From Glycine soja (Eukaryota; Streptophyta; Magnoliopsida; Fabales; Fabaceae): a stretch of 64,000 bases of DNA. This document shows positions 60,670 through 64,000 of the stretch, one piece after another. The DNA lies in contig NC_041009.1 in assembly GCF_004193775.1 (NCBI RefSeq), forward strand, positions 46,989,534 to 47,053,533. The letters are read 5' to 3'. A model generated the notes under the pieces. That model was not told the DNA's origin. It worked only from the letters and a program-made list of their open reading frames with translations, and searched no databases. Position numbers and translations under genes: made by a program. The first letter of the stretch is position 1. Each line of letters begins with the position of its first letter.

Positions 60670-63048
60670 ATGGATTTCCCAACGTCACTCTTTTTTCTAC
60701 TCTTGCTTCTTTCTTTCCAATGTTCATCTTCCCTATCGTCACTGAACAAGGGGTCTTCCCTCTCAGTGGAGAAACACACACAAGACTCTATTGTCTCCCC
60801 AAATCAAATGTTCTGTGCTGGCTTCTTTCAAGTTGGTGAAAACGCCTTCTCCTTTGCCATATGGTTCAACGACCCTCACACTCACAACAACAACCACAAC
60901 AACAGAAACGTTGTTTGGATTGCAAACCGCGAACAACCCGTTAATGGAAAGCTCTCAAAGCTTTCTCTCTTAAACAGTGGTAGCATCGTCTTGCTTGACG
61001 CAGATCAAATCACCACATGGTCATCAAACACAGCATCGAATGCCCCACTAGAGTTGAATCTCCAAGATGATGGTAATCTTGTGTTACGTGAGCTCCAAGG
61101 AACCATTTTGTGGCAAAGTTTTGATTCCCCAACCGATACTCTCCTTCCGGGTCAACCTCTTACTAGATACACACAACTTGTGTCTTCAAGAAGCAAGACT
61201 AACCATTCCTCTGGTTTCTATAAGCTGCTCTTTGATAATGACAACCTTCTTCGTCTTATTTACGATGGCCCTGATGTTTCGAGCTCGTATTGGCCTCCTC
61301 AATGGCTACTCAGTTGGGATGCTGGAAGGTTTAGTTTCAACAGCAGCAGAGTTGCAGTTTTCAATTCTCTTGGAATTTTCAATTCATCGGACAATTATGG
61401 TTTTTCCACAAATGATCATGGCAAGGTGATGCCAAGAAGATTAACACTAGATTCTGACGGAAATGTTCGCGTGTACAGCAGAAATGAGGCTTCAAAGAAA
61501 TGGTACGTTTCATGGCAATTTATATTTGAAACTTGCACCGTTCATGGGGTTTGTGGTGTTAACAGCACTTGCAATTTTGATCCTAAAAGAGGAAGGATAT
61601 GCTCGTGTCTACCAGGACACACAGTAAAGAACCATAGTGATTGGTCTTATGGGTGTGAACCCATGTTCAATCTTTCTTGCAACGGAAATGATTCTACCTT
61701 TTTGGAGTTGCAAGGTTTCGAGTTTTACGGATATGACAGTAATTATATACCTAACAGTACCTACATGAATTGTGTGAATTTGTGTTTGCAAGATTGTAAC
61801 TGCAAAGGGTTCCAGTACAGATATGATGGGGAATATTCTACTTGCTTTACAAAGAGACAGTTGCTGAATGGGAGGCGTTCCACCAGATTTGAAGGAACGA
61901 TTTACTTGAGACTTCCAAAGAACAATAACTTCTCTAAGGAAGAATCTGTGAGTGCATATGGTCATGTTTTTTCTGTGCAGCTTCACAAAGAGTATGTTAG
62001 AAAGCCAGAAAATCGTTTTGTGAGATTTTTTCTGTGGCTTGCTACTGCAGTTGGAGCTTTAGAAGTGGTTTGCTTTTTGATAATTTGGGTTTTTTTGATT
62101 AAGACGCGCCAAAAGTCTGGTGCAGATCAACAAGGCTACCATCAAGCAGAAATGGGGTTCAGAAAATATAGTTATTCTGAATTGAAGGAGGCGACAAAAG
62201 GGTTCAACCAAGAGATTTCAAGGGGTGCAGAAGGGATTGTGTACAAAGGCATTTTATCAGATCAAAGACATGTAGCAATTAAGAGACTCTATGAAGCCAA
62301 ACAAGGAGAAGAGGAATTCCTTGCTGAAGTGAGCATCATTGGAAGGCTCAATCACATGAACTTGATTGAAATGTGGGGATATTGTGCTGAGGGAAAGCAT
62401 AGATTGTTGGTGTATGAGTATATGGAGAATGGTTCTTTGGCACAAAATCTCTCATCCAACACACTTGATTGGAGTAAGAGATATAGCATTGCTCTTGGAA
62501 CGGCACGAGTTTTAGCATATCTGCATGAAGAATGCTTGGAGTGGATACTGCACTGTGATATAAAGCCTCAAAACATACTTCTTGATGCTAATTATCAGCC
62601 CAAGGTAGCAGATTTTGGGTTGTCCAAGCTACTAAACAGAAATAACCTCAACAACAATTTAAGGTTTTCAGTGATCAGAGGAACTCGAGGATATATGGCA
62701 CCGGAGTGGGTATACAACTCACCAATCACCTCCAAAGTAGATGTTTACAGCTATGGAATTGTTCTATTGGAGATGATAACTGGGAAAAACCCAACAACTG
62801 GTGTCCATAGCAATGCTGGAGAAGAATCATATAATGGAAGGCTGGTAACATGGGTTAGAGAGAAAAGGGGTGATGCATCTTGGCTAGAGCACATCATTGA
62901 TCCTGCAATTAAAACAAATTTCGATGAATGTAAGATGGACCTTTTGGCTAGAGTGGCTTTGGATTGTGTTGAGGTAAATAAAGATCGGAGACCCACCATG
63001 AGCCAAGTAGTAGAAATGCTTCAAAGCCATGATTGTTTAAGGTGTTGA
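60670..63048 (+). CDS. G-type lectin S-receptor-like kinase, ZmPK1 type (kinase 3)
   Basis: Intronless, 792 aa, close paralogue of kinase 2 with the same order: signal peptide (MDFPTSLFFLLLLLSFQ), bulb-lectin (VVWIANREQPVNG), S-locus glycoprotein region, EGF-like (CTVHGVCGVNSTC), PAN (CVNLCLQDCNCKGF), membrane helix (about aa 450-478) and non-RD kinase (HCDIKPQN, DFGLSKLL, GTRGYMAPEW). Two things are odd. The glycine loop is SRGAEGIVYKG (about aa 513-523), with Ser for the first Gly of GxGxxG. A juxtamembrane Cys shared by the other two (DDHVCSV) is Phe here (YGHVFSV). The frame is otherwise open, and a Lys (AIKRL) and the catalytic residues remain. It may have reduced ATP binding or still be active. 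Confidence 0.94.
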   Translation: MDFPTSLFFLLLLLSFQCSSSLSSLNKGSSLSVEKHTQDSIVSPNQMFCAGFFQVGENAFSFAIWFNDPHTHNNNHNNRNVVWIANREQPVNGKLSKLSLLNSGSIVLLDADQITTWSSNTASNAPLELNLQDDGNLVLRELQGTILWQSFDSPTDTLLPGQPLTRYTQLVSSRSKTNHSSGFYKLLFDNDNLLRLIYDGPDVSSSYWPPQWLLSWDAGRFSFNSSRVAVFNSLGIFNSSDNYGFSTNDHGKVMPRRLTLDSDGNVRVYSRNEASKKWYVSWQFIFETCTVHGVCGVNSTCNFDPKRGRICSCLPGHTVKNHSDWSYGCEPMFNLSCNGNDSTFLELQGFEFYGYDSNYIPNSTYMNCVNLCLQDCNCKGFQYRYDGEYSTCFTKRQLLNGRRSTRFEGTIYLRLPKNNNFSKEESVSAYGHVFSVQLHKEYVRKPENRFVRFFLWLATAVGALEVVCFLIIWVFLIKTRQKSGADQQGYHQAEMGFRKYSYSELKEATKGFNQEISRGAEGIVYKGILSDQRHVAIKRLYEAKQGEEEFLAEVSIIGRLNHMNLIEMWGYCAEGKHRLLVYEYMENGSLAQNLSSNTLDWSKRYSIALGTARVLAYLHEECLEWILHCDIKPQNILLDANYQPKVADFGLSKLLNRNNLNNNLRFSVIRGTRGYMAPEWVYNSPITSKVDVYSYGIVLLEMITGKNPTTGVHSNAGEESYNGRLVTWVREKRGDASWLEHIIDPAIKTNFDECKMDLLARVALDCVEVNKDRRPTMSQVVEMLQSHDCLRC

Positions 63049-63819
63049 TTTCTTTAAATAGATGTTTTTCAATATACATGATATTGTTTAACAACTCTAA
63101 AGTTAAATCAAGTTTAGATGATATGTATAGAATGAAATTAAATGATTACACCAATAATACTTCTGGGTCCAACATCTAATTTTATCAAGGTATGGTATGA
63201 ACAGGAAACTAAAGAGGATGGTCTGAATTCAAATGAATAACACAGCAAGACGATTCATAGAATTTTTTTGGGTACAGTGTACGAATGATAAAATGATGGA
63301 TGAATGCATCTAACAAAACAATAATTGACCAATGTATTTTACATTTGCTCAAATATTAATGAATACTTTTTAGTTTTTATCAATATTTTTGTTGGAATTG
63401 AATAAAATTAAAGCAATTTTAATGTCAATTGACTAATGGCCAAAACCACTAATCCAATATTCATTAATATTGACTAATCTATTGGTCAATGGACAAATGG
63501 CAGAACAAATTAACTAATCGTTACGCTACTTAGTTTGTGAATCTGATTCAACATCAGCCATCAAGTTAATAACAGAAGGCACTCAAGCTTATCATCCTTT
63601 TGCATTCTGTTATTTATGCAATCTGTGATTATATGTCTGGATCGAGTAAATATTAAATATACGAAGACAATTTGCTATCATATCGATATCAAATATGACC
63701 TTCTAAGAAGGGTTTTGAATCGTTATGAAAATTGCTATCTTTTTACAATGTTGACTGCAAAGACAGTTGAAAATCATCATCGAATGTGTGAAATAACCGT
63801 CGTAAAAACTGTGATTTGT
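63049..63819. other. intergenic DNA downstream of kinase 3
   Basis: Kinase 3 3' UTR, then AT-rich sequence with no recognised gene. A short open frame at 63616-63849 has no family features. Confidence 0.5.
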
Positions 63820-64000
63820 AGTAGTGCGACCCTGGCAGCTGTCTTTTAAGCATGTCCTTAGAGAGGCAAATGTCTGTGCTCACTGGATATTGCAAAATCT
63901 GGAGCCAATTCAGATGATCAGTTATTGAGCACTGTCCTCCTCAACTTCAGCTTCTGTTGTTAGCTGATGCAATAGGAACTGTCTTCTGAATAGCAATCGT
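63820..64000 (+). mobile_element. LINE RNase H C-terminal remnant
   Basis: The plus strand gives FKHVLREANVCAHWILQNL, then in a second frame HCPPQLQLLLLADAIGT and a stop. This matches the end of the RNase H-like domain of plant LINEs (HVxREANxCADWLA ... PPxLxxLLLADAxG). A frameshift separates the halves. It may continue beyond the window. Confidence 0.65.

Overview
This window is nuclear DNA from a flowering plant. It is AT-rich, its genes have many introns with GT..AG borders, and the intergenic DNA is full of transposon remnants. The encoded proteins match dicot orthologues. The mix of SINE, MITE and Copia remnants and the protein sequences suggest a legume, possibly a Glycine relative, but the species is an inference and was not tested.

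Layout. (1) 2230-7271, minus: a 7-exon PRT1-type N-degron E3 ubiquitin ligase with two RINGs and a ZZ finger. Its large intron holds a Copia-like LTR with a heat-shock-element cluster and an RTE LINE fragment. (2) 15067-22486, minus: a 17-exon LEUNIG_HOMOLOG (LUH) co-repressor with a tandem duplication in its upstream region. (3) 26060-28690: LINE zinc-finger/RNase H remnants, one of them split by a complete non-autonomous hAT element (26557-27818, perfect 8-bp target duplication). The hAT carries a decayed 5' part of the mismatch-repair gene MSH6. (4) 29809-35396, plus: a 10-exon ROOT UVB SENSITIVE (DUF647) gene, most like RUS4. (5) 38172-39658, plus: a 4-exon DeSI/PPPDE-type thiol peptidase gene. 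(6) 41500-44400, plus: a 3-exon SLC35F5-like drug/metabolite transporter with an Au-type SINE in intron 2. (7) 45366-63048: a cluster of intronless G-type lectin S-receptor-like kinases of the ZmPK1 type, one on the minus strand and two on the plus strand, with two pseudogene fragments. A young Copia element (54687-58320) lies between the second and third kinases.

The exon models were built by hand from splice consensus, and each closes in frame: PRT1 421 aa, LUH 780 aa, RUS4 513 aa, DeSI 280 aa, transporter 438 aa. The housekeeping genes do not form one pathway. The only functional cluster is the kinase array, a typical fast-evolving tandem family with duplicates, inversion, decay and transposon insertion.

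I saw no new multi-gene system. The most notable items are the MSH6 fragment captured by the hAT element; the HSE-rich LTR pointing antisense into PRT1; the recently inserted but internally deleted Copia copy; related MITEs in introns of two nearby genes; and the altered glycine loop in the third kinase.
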